The position numbers and the translations under genes were made by a program. Under the pieces are notes generated by a model. That model did not search any database, was not told the origin of the DNA, and saw only the letters and a list, made by a program, of their open reading frames with translations. A DNA stretch of 64,000 nucleotides, taken from CAZIQY01 sp964541605. Lineage in GTDB: Bacteria > Desulfobacterota > Syntrophia > Syntrophales > UBA2185. Location of the stretch: assembly GCA_964541605.1 (NCBI GenBank), contig CAZIQY010000004.1:1-64000 (forward strand). The letters run 5' to 3'. Each line of letters begins with the position of its first letter. The stretch's first letter is position 1. Below, piece after piece: positions 24,997-33,927 of this stretch.

Positions 24997-26073
24997 CTAA
25001 AAACTCCATTTCTCCTTTACGTAACAGGCAAGCGGAAGCCCCTTCATCAGACCCAGGCCGCATTTGTTGCACGAAATACAGGATGCCTTTTTGCGCTTGC
25101 CTTCCTCCCATCTTTTGACGAGTCCGGGCTCTTTTACAAAAGGCCGGCACATGCCGATGATGTCCGTTTCACCTCCGGAAAGGACCTCCTCGACAAGCTC
25201 GTAAGATCTGATCCCTCCGGTCATGATCGCGGGTTTGTCTATCGCCTTCTTGACGTCTGTGCACCAGGCCCGGAAATACCCTTCCTGCGAGATCTTGACG
25301 GCACCCGCCCTGATCGGCGTTCCCGCCATGGTCTTGAGGTCGCGAAAATCCTGCAATCCCTGACTCACTTCGATGGCATCATATCCGTATTCCGCCAGGA
25401 GTTTTGCCGCGGCGATCCCCTCCGCCAGCTTCAGGCCATTCGGGAACACGTCTGCCACGCCGAGTTTGATGAAAATCGGCATGTCCTGACCGATTTCCGA
25501 ACGTACGGCCTTGTAGACCTCCCGGTGCAGACGCGCCCGGTTTTCGACGGGTCCTCCCCATTTATCTTTTCGCTGATTAATCAGCGGGGTGAGGAATTTA
25601 AAAAGCGCGCTGTTGTGGGCCGAGTGCACCTGTACCGCATCAACCCCAAAACTTTTTGCCTGCTTCGCGGCCTTGACGAATGAAGCGATCGAATCTTCTA
25701 TTTCCCCATCGGACGCTTCATGGTGTCTGCCATAGGGGAAATATGACGAGAAGATGTCGCTGTCCCCCGGAACGACAGACGCGGCCGGAGAATCGACGTT
25801 GGGATCGAATCCGAGTCCCATGTGCGACAGGATCTGAAGCGCGATCCTGCCGCCGCACTCGTGAACGGCATCGGCTACCCGGCCAAACTCCTCCTCTTTA
25901 TTCAGCACACGACCGGCCACAATGAGACCGACTCCACCTGCGGCGAGTTCTGCGTATCGCTGTGCGCGGGCATGCGGATCTGCTGCCATACCGTCTACCG
26001 CAGCAGACATCAAAAACCTGTTCTTCAGTTCAAGGTTGCCGATCTTGATGGGTGAAAAAGGCTTGTCGCTCAT
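24997..26073 (-). CDS. Old-yellow-enzyme-family NADH:flavin oxidoreductase
   Basis: 358-residue FMN-dependent TIM barrel. KPFSPIKIGNLELKNRFLMSA opens the family; HSAHNSALFKFLTPLINQRKDKWGG near residues 153-176 is the substrate and FMN block; GGIRS and DIIGMCRPF near the end bind phosphate. The C-terminal CISCNKCG recalls the iron-sulphur cysteines of the long dienoyl-CoA reductase type, but the protein stops soon after, so only the barrel is present. Substrate unknown. It lies 65 bases behind the amidohydrolase gene and is probably co-transcribed with it. Confidence 0.88.
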   Translation of the reverse strand: MSDKPFSPIKIGNLELKNRFLMSAAVDGMAADPHARAQRYAELAAGGVGLIVAGRVLNKEEEFGRVADAVHECGGRIALQILSHMGLGFDPNVDSPAASVVPGDSDIFSSYFPYGRHHEASDGEIEDSIASFVKAAKQAKSFGVDAVQVHSAHNSALFKFLTPLINQRKDKWGGPVENRARLHREVYKAVRSEIGQDMPIFIKLGVADVFPNGLKLAEGIAAAKLLAEYGYDAIEVSQGLQDFRDLKTMAGTPIRAGAVKISQEGYFRAWCTDVKKAIDKPAIMTGGIRSYELVEEVLSGGETDIIGMCRPFVKEPGLVKRWEEGKRKKASCISCNKCGLGLMKGLPLACYVKEKWSF

Positions 26074-26137
26074 TGTTCATCTTCCTCGCTGATTTTGATG
26101 CCGCAAATAGGACAGCATACGGATTTGAATTCTTCCT

Positions 26138-27793
26138 TCACATCTGCCTTTTCGAAGCCCTGCCTCCCCGTTCATGTGTGGCTGTGCCCTTGTCAATGGA
26201 AAGAACGCCGTTGACAAAAAGGTACTCCACGCCTGTTGAATACTGATGTGGTTTTTTATAGGTTGCGTGGTCCCCGAGCCTTTGCAGGTCGATAACCGCA
26301 ATGTCCGCAAAATAGCCCGCGGCCAGCTTCCCCCTGTCTTTCATCCGGAACTTTTCGGCAGGGAGCGAAGTCATGGCCCTGATGACGGCGGACATGTCCA
26401 TGACCTTTTCATCAACTACGAACTTTTTGATCATCCTTGGGAATGCGCCGTAGCACCGCGGATGCGGTTTCCCGGCATCCTTGATGGTTGTCCATCCGTC
26501 CGAAATTACAAAGACAAAATCGTTGCGCATCAGGAATTCTTTTACGTTCCTCATATCCTGGTCGTTCATAATGACCTGCGGCGCATCGTTTGAGCAGACC
26601 ATATCCACGTACATATCAGAGGGTGTTTTCTTCTCCAGGTCGGCAATTTCTTTTATGTTCTTTCCTTCATAATGCGGCCTTTGCGGGTAGCTGATGATCA
26701 TCGTTCTCTCCGATCCAAAGTATGCAAATGTCTCTTCAACGGCCTTCTTCAGCTCGGCCCGGCCTGCGGCATTTTTGTATTCCTCCCTGATGCCCTTGTC
26801 CGTTTTATATTTGGCAGGGGTAAGCATGGTCATCCAGGTGCTGCCGGCATCGTACGGATAGGCATCGGCGGTAATGTCAAGCCCTTCCGCCCGCGCCTTC
26901 ACGATCAATTCGATCATCGGCGCCGCCTTCATTTTATTGATCGGTTCGTTGATCTGGATGTGCGAGATTTGAACCCGGACATTTGCTTTTTTGCCGATCT
27001 CTATCGCCTCTTTCAGCGCTTCGATTACCCCGCTCCTGCCGTCCTCGTAAATCGTCCCCGTCAGATCCCTGATATGAGTGGCATACACGCCGTTATATTT
27101 TTTGACTACCTTTGCGAGTTCGATCAGTTCTTCCGTGTCTGTGAGCGAACCCGGCGCATATTCCAGGCCGCATGACATGCCGACAGCGCCCTTTTCCATT
27201 TCTTCGGCAACCCTCTTCTTCATGGCTTCAAGCTGCTGCGGGGTAAGCTTCCGCGGCTGATCATAGCCGAAGAGTTCCTGCCTGATCGCCCCGTGCGGCG
27301 CCAGATGGTACACGTTGCTGCCGAATTTCACTTTGGTGAGGATGTCATGAAACCCGCCGACATTCGTATAACCGAGCCCGCAGTTTCCCGTGACAACGGT
27401 CGTGACGCCCTGGTAGGCATAGCTGTGATTTCCGGCGAGGCTGGGTATTTTAGAGGCGGCAGACGCTGCGTCTTTCCCGAAATGCTGGAACGTGAGGTCG
27501 GCGTGATTGTGAACATCGATAAAGCCGGGAGTTACGATTAAACCCGCGGCATCGATAAGTTTTGCAGCTTTCCCCAGGTTGCTGCCGATGGCGGCTATCC
27601 TGTCGCCGCGAATCCCGACGTCGGCAATGCGCGGCTTTGCCAGGGCGCCGTCGTAAAGAGTGCCGCCCTTGATGATGACGTCGAAGGGTTTTTCATCCTG
27701 TTGGGAAAATCCGGAACAAGGCAGAAAAACACACAGAATGAACATCATGAAAATGCAAAATGTCCTGCACGAACTGATTATTTTTGTCACCAT
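26138..27793 (-). CDS. N-acyl-D-amino-acid deacylase-type amidohydrolase, exported
   Basis: 551-residue metal-dependent amidohydrolase of the D-aminoacylase family. After a hydrophobic N-terminal export segment it shows FDVIIKGGTLYDGALAKPRIADVGIRGDRI, the metal site GFIDVHNHADL near residues 91-101, GNCGLGY, and ISHIQINEP; the C-terminal FRMKDRGKLAAGYFADIAVIDL closes the small domain. It probably releases D-amino acids from N-acyl forms in the periplasm. A 156-bp piece of this gene is duplicated at 3879-4034. Confidence 0.9.
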   Translation of the reverse strand: MVTKIISSCRTFCIFMMFILCVFLPCSGFSQQDEKPFDVIIKGGTLYDGALAKPRIADVGIRGDRIAAIGSNLGKAAKLIDAAGLIVTPGFIDVHNHADLTFQHFGKDAASAASKIPSLAGNHSYAYQGVTTVVTGNCGLGYTNVGGFHDILTKVKFGSNVYHLAPHGAIRQELFGYDQPRKLTPQQLEAMKKRVAEEMEKGAVGMSCGLEYAPGSLTDTEELIELAKVVKKYNGVYATHIRDLTGTIYEDGRSGVIEALKEAIEIGKKANVRVQISHIQINEPINKMKAAPMIELIVKARAEGLDITADAYPYDAGSTWMTMLTPAKYKTDKGIREEYKNAAGRAELKKAVEETFAYFGSERTMIISYPQRPHYEGKNIKEIADLEKKTPSDMYVDMVCSNDAPQVIMNDQDMRNVKEFLMRNDFVFVISDGWTTIKDAGKPHPRCYGAFPRMIKKFVVDEKVMDMSAVIRAMTSLPAEKFRMKDRGKLAAGYFADIAVIDLQRLGDHATYKKPHQYSTGVEYLFVNGVLSIDKGTATHERGGRASKRQM

Positions 27794-27971
27794 AATGCGA
27801 TGCCCCCTTCCTCCCTTTTCACCTACCCTTTCACATCCTTCAGCAGTTCATTTTTGAATGCTTCCGGCTCCATTTCCCGACACCCAAAACTGAAAGGTGG
27901 TCGGTTGATTCATGAATGATAACAAACGCTTTACTAGTGTCGAAATTCCGACACTGACCCTCATTTCGATT

Positions 27972-28065
27972 CATAGCCGGGGCGGCTATAACCTGAAAAG
28001 TTCTAAAAACTGAATGACCACCGGCTGGAAGCCGGTGGGTTCTAAAGTCGGCTGAAAGACCGACT
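27972..28065. repeat. Three consecutive hairpins in a 309-bp gap
   Basis: In 27794-28102 three hairpins follow one another: ATAGCC/GGCTAT (27972-27988), the 9-bp CCACCGGCT/AGCCGGTGG (28018-28038) and AGTCGG/CCGACT (28046-28065). The two later ones are joined by TTCTAA-type linkers. They resemble dispersed intergenic palindromes and may also end the metH-tonB-pyrE-DUF3047 transcript, but no T-run is seen. Confidence 0.5.
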
Positions 28066-28102
28066 ATGGGTCTTCTACTTTGAAATAAGGGGGAGAAGGA
28101 AG

Positions 28103-29041
28103 TTATTTCCTGCTGAAATAGACCTCGCAAATATAGCCTTCCGCCTCGCTCGCGGTGTTTTGCGAATTGATATGGAACTGGACCCCGTGGGTCAGCCCCG
28201 GAGGTGCGCCGCCCTTGATGTCTTTGAAGAGCTTTCGGTAATCGTCGTAAATATTTCTTTTCTCCGTATGCCATTGTCCCAGTTGATCGGTATTATTTCT
28301 GACAACAACGTATCGCAATTTCCCTCCGCCCAACTGCGTGCTCCTGCCCGTCCAGCCTTTGGGCGCCTCATTATCCCAGACGTAACCCAGAACGGGGGTG
28401 TTCAATGTCGCCGGGAATCCCGTCGGCGTGAACGCAACGTAGAACTGCATTGCCTGGTCATCCGTATGGGTTTTTCTCACGTCCCCGCCATCCGGAAGAC
28501 GGGCAACCTTCCAGCGCCAGTTCAAATAGGGAAATTCCTTGATATCAACTTTTATCCCCCTTTTGATGCCGAATGATGATTCCCTGTCGCTTCGCATGTG
28601 AAGACAATAGATGTCCGACCCTTTTTCAAGCTTGAGAGAAGGGGTGCCTTTTCGCCTGTCCAGCACCCACCCGGCGGGGGCGCCTTTCTGCATCTGTGCG
28701 GAGTCAAATCCCGCAACCAGGACGACATCTTTCTCCGCCGATTTTCCGGGCATTGGCGAGAACGGAACAGGAGGCATCTCCGGCGCTGAGGGGGTAACAT
28801 CCTTGTCCTGGGCGACCGACGGCGCTACCGCTTTATCAGGAGAGGAAATTGATTCCGGCGGTACCTGCGCTGCGGGCAAGGCGGATTTCTCTTCTGTTCC
28901 GGTAGAGTGGGACAGGGATGGAGCAGCGGACGATAAGCCTTGTTTCTGGGGATCTTCGGTCTTTGTACAGCCGATTGAAAGGAAAAGGGCACTGCAAAGA
29001 AAAAGAAAGAGGCAAAACACGATCTTTGATTTCATGATCAT
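28103..29041 (-). CDS. DUF3047 lipoprotein
   Basis: 312 residues. The N-terminus has a lipoprotein signal with lipobox LSIGC, then about 80 low-complexity Ser/Pro/Ala residues, then a DUF3047 domain (WVLDRRKGTPSLKLEKG, YLNWRWKVARLPDGGD, and TDDQAMQFYVAFTP, LGYVWDNEAPKG). The domain looks beta-rich and has no known activity. ATG 29041 or 29035 may be used; the former touches the pyrE stop. It is the last gene of the operon led by metH. Confidence 0.85.
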   Translation of the reverse strand: MIMKSKIVFCLFLFLCSALFLSIGCTKTEDPQKQGLSSAAPSLSHSTGTEEKSALPAAQVPPESISSPDKAVAPSVAQDKDVTPSAPEMPPVPFSPMPGKSAEKDVVLVAGFDSAQMQKGAPAGWVLDRRKGTPSLKLEKGSDIYCLHMRSDRESSFGIKRGIKVDIKEFPYLNWRWKVARLPDGGDVRKTHTDDQAMQFYVAFTPTGFPATLNTPVLGYVWDNEAPKGWTGRSTQLGGGKLRYVVVRNNTDQLGQWHTEKRNIYDDYRKLFKDIKGGAPPGLTHGVQFHINSQNTASEAEGYICEVYFSRK

Positions 29042-29629
29042 TCACTTCCCGGGTTTCCGACGCAGGTTATAGAGATCCATGATCTCCGATCTCGTCAGTA
29101 TTGCGTCGACCCGGTTGATATGTTTTTCAATATTCTCTCTCCCTCCTTCTTCACGGTCAATCAGGGCAACGACCCGATCAATCGCCAGACCCGCCTCTTT
29201 CGCAATGTCAATCGCCATAATGGTCGAACCCCCCGTGGTAATCACATCATCGATGATCGCTACCTTCTCGCCCGGACGGATATTGCCTTCGATGGCACTT
29301 TTTGTCCCGTGCCCCTTGACATCTTTTCTTACGACAAAGGATTTTATGGGCTTTCCCTTCTGATATGAAATCATGGAAAGGGCGTTAGCGATGGGATCGG
29401 CACCCAGAGTCAGTCCCCCCGCTGCCGTGACGTCGGAATCACGCAGCATGTCAAAAAGAATATGGCCGATGAGATACATGCCCTCAGGATCCAGGGTTGT
29501 GGGCTTGCAATTAAAATAGTAGTTGCTCGTCTTTCCGGACGCCAGCGTAAAGGGAGGATCATCGCGATACTGGAAAGATCTCTCCAGAATGATTTCGGCC
29601 AGTCTCTGTTTCATGTCTTGATCGGTCAT
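29042..29629 (-). CDS. pyrE: Orotate phosphoribosyltransferase
   Basis: 195 residues. It makes OMP from orotate and PRPP in pyrimidine synthesis. The PRPP-binding motif VAIIDDVITTGGSTI is near residues 113-127, FVVRKDVKGHGTK is the flexible catalytic loop, and the N-terminal FTLASGKTSNYYFNCKPTTL matches the orotate side. It lies 29 bases behind the tonB-like gene and directly precedes the DUF3047 gene. Confidence 0.95.
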   Translation of the reverse strand: MTDQDMKQRLAEIILERSFQYRDDPPFTLASGKTSNYYFNCKPTTLDPEGMYLIGHILFDMLRDSDVTAAGGLTLGADPIANALSMISYQKGKPIKSFVVRKDVKGHGTKSAIEGNIRPGEKVAIIDDVITTGGSTIMAIDIAKEAGLAIDRVVALIDREEGGRENIEKHINRVDAILTRSEIMDLYNLRRKPGK

Positions 29630-29658
29630 AAGAGAAGATTGATTGAATTATATCCGGG

Positions 29659-30444
29659 CTACATTGTCGGACCGTTGTCTCTCAGGACGAACTTTACGGG
29701 AACATCAACCCACATGGAAATGGGTCTGCCCATCCTTCTGCCCGGTTCAAATTTCCATGTCTTTACCGCATCGAGGGCCGACCGGTCCAGCACGGCAAAA
29801 CCAGAAGATTTCTTCAGTTTCAGATTTCCGACTTTCCCATCGGCATATATTTCGGCGGAAAGCAGGACCACCCCTTCATAACCCCTCAAACGGGCGATCC
29901 AGGGATAGACCGGATGATCGTTATCACGATACCGGGGTATGGCCATCGACACCGGCAACGACGCTAAGGCGTTCGACGCGACGTGCATCCGCCGGCCTCT
30001 ATCGCTCAGGGCAGCCGTCGTTGTCTCCTGCAACCCTGACGCGATCATCCTGGCCGTCGCGGGCGCAATAAAATTGACCGACCGCGACTCAATCACAGCG
30101 GGAGTTAGCTGTTCAGTCTGTATTTTATTCTGCTCCCTCTTGTCAAGTGAAACAACTGCTGCTGGTTCCATCACGCTGAGCCTGCTCTCCTGACGTGCAT
30201 CTTCCTGTTTGCGGGTATCCATCAATATCTGTGATTCCTGCACACCCGGCATTGACACCAGCGAGACATGGAGAACCGGATCCTCCCATAATTTCAAACC
30301 GGTGGACATAGCCGTGGCGGTGGTCAGGAGCAGGAAGATGCCGATATGCAGCGCCAGGGATGCGGATATCGCGAAGAGCGTATCCCGGGAACCGGGTTTT
30401 GCCCCACCAGTATCTGTCTCTTTAAACCATTCTGCTATTTGCAT
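29659..30444 (-). CDS. TonB-family energy transducer
   Basis: 261 residues with one membrane helix (LHIGIFLLLTTATAMS near residues 33-48), a long periplasmic linker, and a C-terminal TonB domain (VLLSAEIYADGKVGNLKLKKSSGFAVLDRSALDAVKTWKFEPG). It would pass proton-motive energy to an outer-membrane receptor. It sits 24 bases behind metH, downstream of a cobalamin riboswitch, so vitamin B12 uptake is a reasonable guess for its client. No receptor gene is in the window. Confidence 0.88.
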   Translation of the reverse strand: MQIAEWFKETDTGGAKPGSRDTLFAISASLALHIGIFLLLTTATAMSTGLKLWEDPVLHVSLVSMPGVQESQILMDTRKQEDARQESRLSVMEPAAVVSLDKREQNKIQTEQLTPAVIESRSVNFIAPATARMIASGLQETTTAALSDRGRRMHVASNALASLPVSMAIPRYRDNDHPVYPWIARLRGYEGVVLLSAEIYADGKVGNLKLKKSSGFAVLDRSALDAVKTWKFEPGRRMGRPISMWVDVPVKFVLRDNGPTM

Positions 30445-30468
30445 TCAACAAAAACCTTCCCTTGTCTT

Positions 30469-32886
30469 TTAATCTGTCTTTTTCGATCCGAGCAACCGCT
30501 CAACCACACGCACCGCCTCTACGCCGTCCTTCGCGTAGGCGGCGCCGATGGAAGAGGCATAGGATTCCGTGACGACAGCTCCCCCCACAACAAACGGACA
30601 GGAAAGCCCTTCTCTGCAGGCATTCTCGATGACATCCTTCATATTGACCATCGTTGTCGTCATCAGTGCAGAAAGTCCCGCAACGTCGGGTTTCGATTGT
30701 TTCATCGCATCAATGATCACTTGAGCCGATACATCCTTCCCAAGGTCGATAACCCGGAAACCTTGATTCTTCAGCATCAGGGCAACGATGTTCTTGCCGA
30801 TATCATGAACGTCTCCTTTGACCGTTGCCAGCAGAACAACCCCTTTTTCAGCCGGGCTTTTTTCATCTTTGCGGAGACGCGGTTCGAGATATTCAAGGGC
30901 TTTTTTCATCGCTTCGGCACTGGCAATCAACTGGGGAAGATAATACATTTTCTGATCAAACAACTCCCCTACCCGGACAATGGCGGGAATCATGATATCG
31001 CCCACCAGGGCGGACGGCATCACACCGGATGCAAGGGCACTTTCAATCAGGGCAACAATATCGTCCCGGTTCCCCTCCAGAATCGCCTCCCGGACCAACT
31101 GCACCGGTGGGATTTTTTCTGCCCGGACTACCTCTCTCTCCGCAGGCAGCGGCGCAGAAAAATGGCGAATATAGGACGATGCGTCCCTGTCCTTCTGCAT
31201 GCAAACATCCCCTGCCATTTTCACGCCCATGAGCTCCCCGTCGGCAGGGTTGGCAATGGCCATGGTCAATCCCGCCGACTGAGCCATCGCCAGGAACGCG
31301 GCATTAAGCCATTTGCGCGCCGGCATGCCGAAAGACACGTTGGAAAGGCCAAGCAGGGTCTTCACCTTGAATTGATTCGTACACCAGGCCAACGTTTTCA
31401 AAGCTTCCTCCACCGCTCCGGGATTGGAGGCAACCGTCATGACCAGGCCATCGACGACTATATCTTCCTTCGAAAAGCCGTGTCTCTTCGCTTCCCGGAA
31501 GACATTTTTAATGATGACTTTTCGCCGGTCTGCCGTATCGGGTATTTCTTTGTCCGTCAAGGGCAGTAGAATGAACATGGCGCCGTATTTTGCGACGACC
31601 GGCAACAGTGTATCGATTTTTTCCTTTTCACCTGAAATTGAATTGACAAGAGCGCGACCCGGATAGATTCTGAGGGCCGCATCGATCGTCTCGATCCTTG
31701 AAGAATCGATGACAAGGGGAATATCCGTAATCGTCGAGAGCAGATTGCATACCGATCTGACGGCATCGGGTTCATGAATTCCGGGAACGCCGACATTGAC
31801 GTCGAGAAGATCGGCGCCCTGCTTTTCCTGGTCCTTTGCCAATTGCCGGACGAGGCTCGTCTTTCCCTCCAGGAGTTCCTGTTGCAATACCTTCTTGCCT
31901 GTCGGGTTGATCCGCTCTCCGACAATATGCAGTGGTTTATGGGGATCGAATATCCTGACACTTCTGGCGGAACTGACAGCGCCGATGGCTGTGCGCAATG
32001 GAAGCACGGGCTGCGTATCGGACAGGCTCGCCTTCAACGCCCGGATATGTTCCGGCCTTGTTCCACAACAGCCCCCCAGCAGATTGACCCCTGCCGCCGC
32101 AAACTGTTTGCCGAAGGAGGCAAATGAGCCGGGGTCCATATCAAATACGGTTTTCCCCCCCGATAATTTCGGCATGCCCGCATTGGGTTTCGCCACCAGC
32201 GGGACGGTCGCATACTTCTTCATGGCCTCAATGAAGGTCACCATGGTGTCCGGCCCCGTCGAACAGTTGCAGCCGACGGCATCGGCGCCGAGGCTCTGCA
32301 ATGTGATGAGGGCCGTCACGGGATCCGTCCCGTTCAGGGTACGGCCGTTTTTTTCGTACGTCATGGTCACCATGGTAAAACGGGCCGTCAGTTCTTTCAC
32401 GGCAATAAGGGCTGCCCGCGCCTCCTGGATATCCATCATGGTTTCAATGACAAACAGGTCAACCCCGCCATCCAGAAGCCCCATGACCTGTTCCTTGAAA
32501 ATTTCAACAGCTTCTTCGAATTTCAGATCGCCGAACGGCTCTACAAAATGCCCCGTCGGGCCGATGTCACCGGCAACCAGACCTCTCTTACCGACGGTCT
32601 CCCTGGCCAGGCGCGCCAATTGCCGGTTGACGTCTCTTGCGTCTTCAACACCGTATTGCTGCAGCTTCAGGCGGTTCGCCCCGAAGGTGCAGGTGTATAC
32701 GATATCCGCACCGGCCGTCCGGTATGCCGCATGAATATCCTGAATCGCTTCAGGATTTTCCAGACACCAGGTTTCCGGACACACGCCGGCCGGCATTCCC
32801 TTTTTCTGCAATTCCGTGCCGGTCGCGCCGTCAAGAATCAGGATTTTCTTTTTCAAAATATGGGATATCTTGCGATTTTTATTCAT
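30469..32886 (-). CDS. metH: Cobalamin-dependent methionine synthase, core
   Basis: 805 residues. Order of domains: homocysteine S-methyltransferase (ILDGATGTELQKKGMP; zinc ligands in CNCS and GGCCGT), pterin-binding domain (IVGERINPTGKK, then DVNVG), and B12-binding domain with the cap helices and DVHDIGKNIV, whose histidine ligates cobalt, near residue 685. The C-terminal SAM-binding reactivation domain of the 1200-residue enzyme is missing and is encoded separately at 33298-33927. A cobalamin riboswitch lies upstream. The start at ATG 32886 has no clear ribosome site, and a short hairpin (32898-32914) followed by T-rich sequence lies just before it. Confidence 0.95.
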   Translation of the reverse strand: MNKNRKISHILKKKILILDGATGTELQKKGMPAGVCPETWCLENPEAIQDIHAAYRTAGADIVYTCTFGANRLKLQQYGVEDARDVNRQLARLARETVGKRGLVAGDIGPTGHFVEPFGDLKFEEAVEIFKEQVMGLLDGGVDLFVIETMMDIQEARAALIAVKELTARFTMVTMTYEKNGRTLNGTDPVTALITLQSLGADAVGCNCSTGPDTMVTFIEAMKKYATVPLVAKPNAGMPKLSGGKTVFDMDPGSFASFGKQFAAAGVNLLGGCCGTRPEHIRALKASLSDTQPVLPLRTAIGAVSSARSVRIFDPHKPLHIVGERINPTGKKVLQQELLEGKTSLVRQLAKDQEKQGADLLDVNVGVPGIHEPDAVRSVCNLLSTITDIPLVIDSSRIETIDAALRIYPGRALVNSISGEKEKIDTLLPVVAKYGAMFILLPLTDKEIPDTADRRKVIIKNVFREAKRHGFSKEDIVVDGLVMTVASNPGAVEEALKTLAWCTNQFKVKTLLGLSNVSFGMPARKWLNAAFLAMAQSAGLTMAIANPADGELMGVKMAGDVCMQKDRDASSYIRHFSAPLPAEREVVRAEKIPPVQLVREAILEGNRDDIVALIESALASGVMPSALVGDIMIPAIVRVGELFDQKMYYLPQLIASAEAMKKALEYLEPRLRKDEKSPAEKGVVLLATVKGDVHDIGKNIVALMLKNQGFRVIDLGKDVSAQVIIDAMKQSKPDVAGLSALMTTTMVNMKDVIENACREGLSCPFVVGGAVVTESYASSIGAAYAKDGVEAVRVVERLLGSKKTD

Positions 32887-33045
32887 ACAAACACAAAATG
32901 GGGACAGCGCCCATTAACGTCATGGGAGGATGCGATACGGCCAGTCTTTCTTTTCATCGATGGGAATACGGAGAAAAAAGGCAAGTTCAAGAAGGATAAG
33001 ATGAAAAATGCAAACATGGTCTTCCTCCCGCGGGGAAATCAAGAT

Positions 33046-33210
33046 GGACCTGTCTTCCGGCTTAGGGCGCCCTACTCACCTGCCTTCCCATCATGGTTTG
33101 TTCATGACAGTGGTTCTTCAGGTTTTCGTTCCCGTCACGGCTGCGGGGCAGCGGGGGCTTTTTACCCCTCTTCCTCACATCCATCTTTTTTGTTTATTCA
33201 CTGCGGTGCA
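33046..33210 (-). ncRNA. Cobalamin riboswitch upstream of metH
   Basis: Read on the minus strand, this region carries the conserved blocks in order: GCTGCCCCGCAGCCGTGA, then CCACTG with GGGAAGGCAGG about 20 bases later, then AAGCCGGAAGACAGGTCC (the B12 box, 33063-33046). A purine-rich GGAAGAGGGG segment precedes them. This is the established cobalamin riboswitch pattern. It lies 160 bases before metH, so high B12 would be expected to alter metH-tonB-pyrE expression. The switching hairpin is not certain: a candidate stem lies at 32898-32914. Confidence 0.85.
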
Positions 33211-33297
33211 GTATAATCAAGATGTTCCCTTCTTGTCAAGAGATAAAACTTGGGAGGGAATCGCAATCCCTCCGTTGGACGGGGTGTCTTCATTGTT

Positions 33298-33927
33298 TCA
33301 GATGGACAGCGATTCAATGCCGGAGATGGCAGTAACGGATTTTTCGGGTATGAGCATATAGGTTTCGGTGATCCTGACGCCAAGGTGGTCAAACTGAAGA
33401 AGATTGTGAATGGTTTCCTGATTTTCCAGCAGAAAGTCGCCGTAGCCTGCCGAAAATCGCTTCCTGAGCAGTCTCCTGTTTTCCCGCCGCAGGGTCCGGT
33501 TGAAATAATCCATGATCCAGCCCAGAGCGGCGTCCGTCATTTCACTTGCCGTCGCATCAAGGACGACCCCGCGGGTAATGTCACGACCGGCAGCGTCTTC
33601 ACGAATGGCATCCATAATGACAGCGCCTGCGGTGGCGCCCATCAGGACGATTTCCCGGCAAGGCTCGAGAAGAAGCGCCAGTTGACGACTTTCAAAACGA
33701 ATGTTCCCCGGCAGAATGATCTCTGCATCTCCCGTCTGCAGGACAGGCAACCGCAGACCCGCCCCCTTCAGGTGAATGAGAGACCGGGCCTCTTCAATGT
33801 ATCGTTCGGATTCTTCCTTCTGTTCGGGCAGCAGGCGGGTGATATTCTTCCGGTATCCCAGACGTCTGTAAATCTTTGATCGGGGAACGGGAATCGAGAT
33901 GGAATCAAAAAACTGGACAGAGTGCAT
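33298..33927 (-). CDS. Methionine synthase reactivation-domain protein
   Basis: 209 residues resembling the SAM-binding activation domain of MetH, here as its own protein. Seen are the LMGATAGAVIMDAIRE and LDATASEMTDAALGWIMDYFN blocks, then KRFSAGYGDFLLENQETIHNLL, matching R-x3-GYG of the SAM pocket, and PEKSVTAISGI at the end. It should restore oxidised cobalamin on MetH by reductive methylation. It overlaps the leuB stop by 23 bases, so it is read as the last gene of the leucine operon, separate from metH. Confidence 0.85.
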   Translation of the reverse strand: MHSVQFFDSISIPVPRSKIYRRLGYRKNITRLLPEQKEESERYIEEARSLIHLKGAGLRLPVLQTGDAEIILPGNIRFESRQLALLLEPCREIVLMGATAGAVIMDAIREDAAGRDITRGVVLDATASEMTDAALGWIMDYFNRTLRRENRRLLRKRFSAGYGDFLLENQETIHNLLQFDHLGVRITETYMLIPEKSVTAISGIESLSI

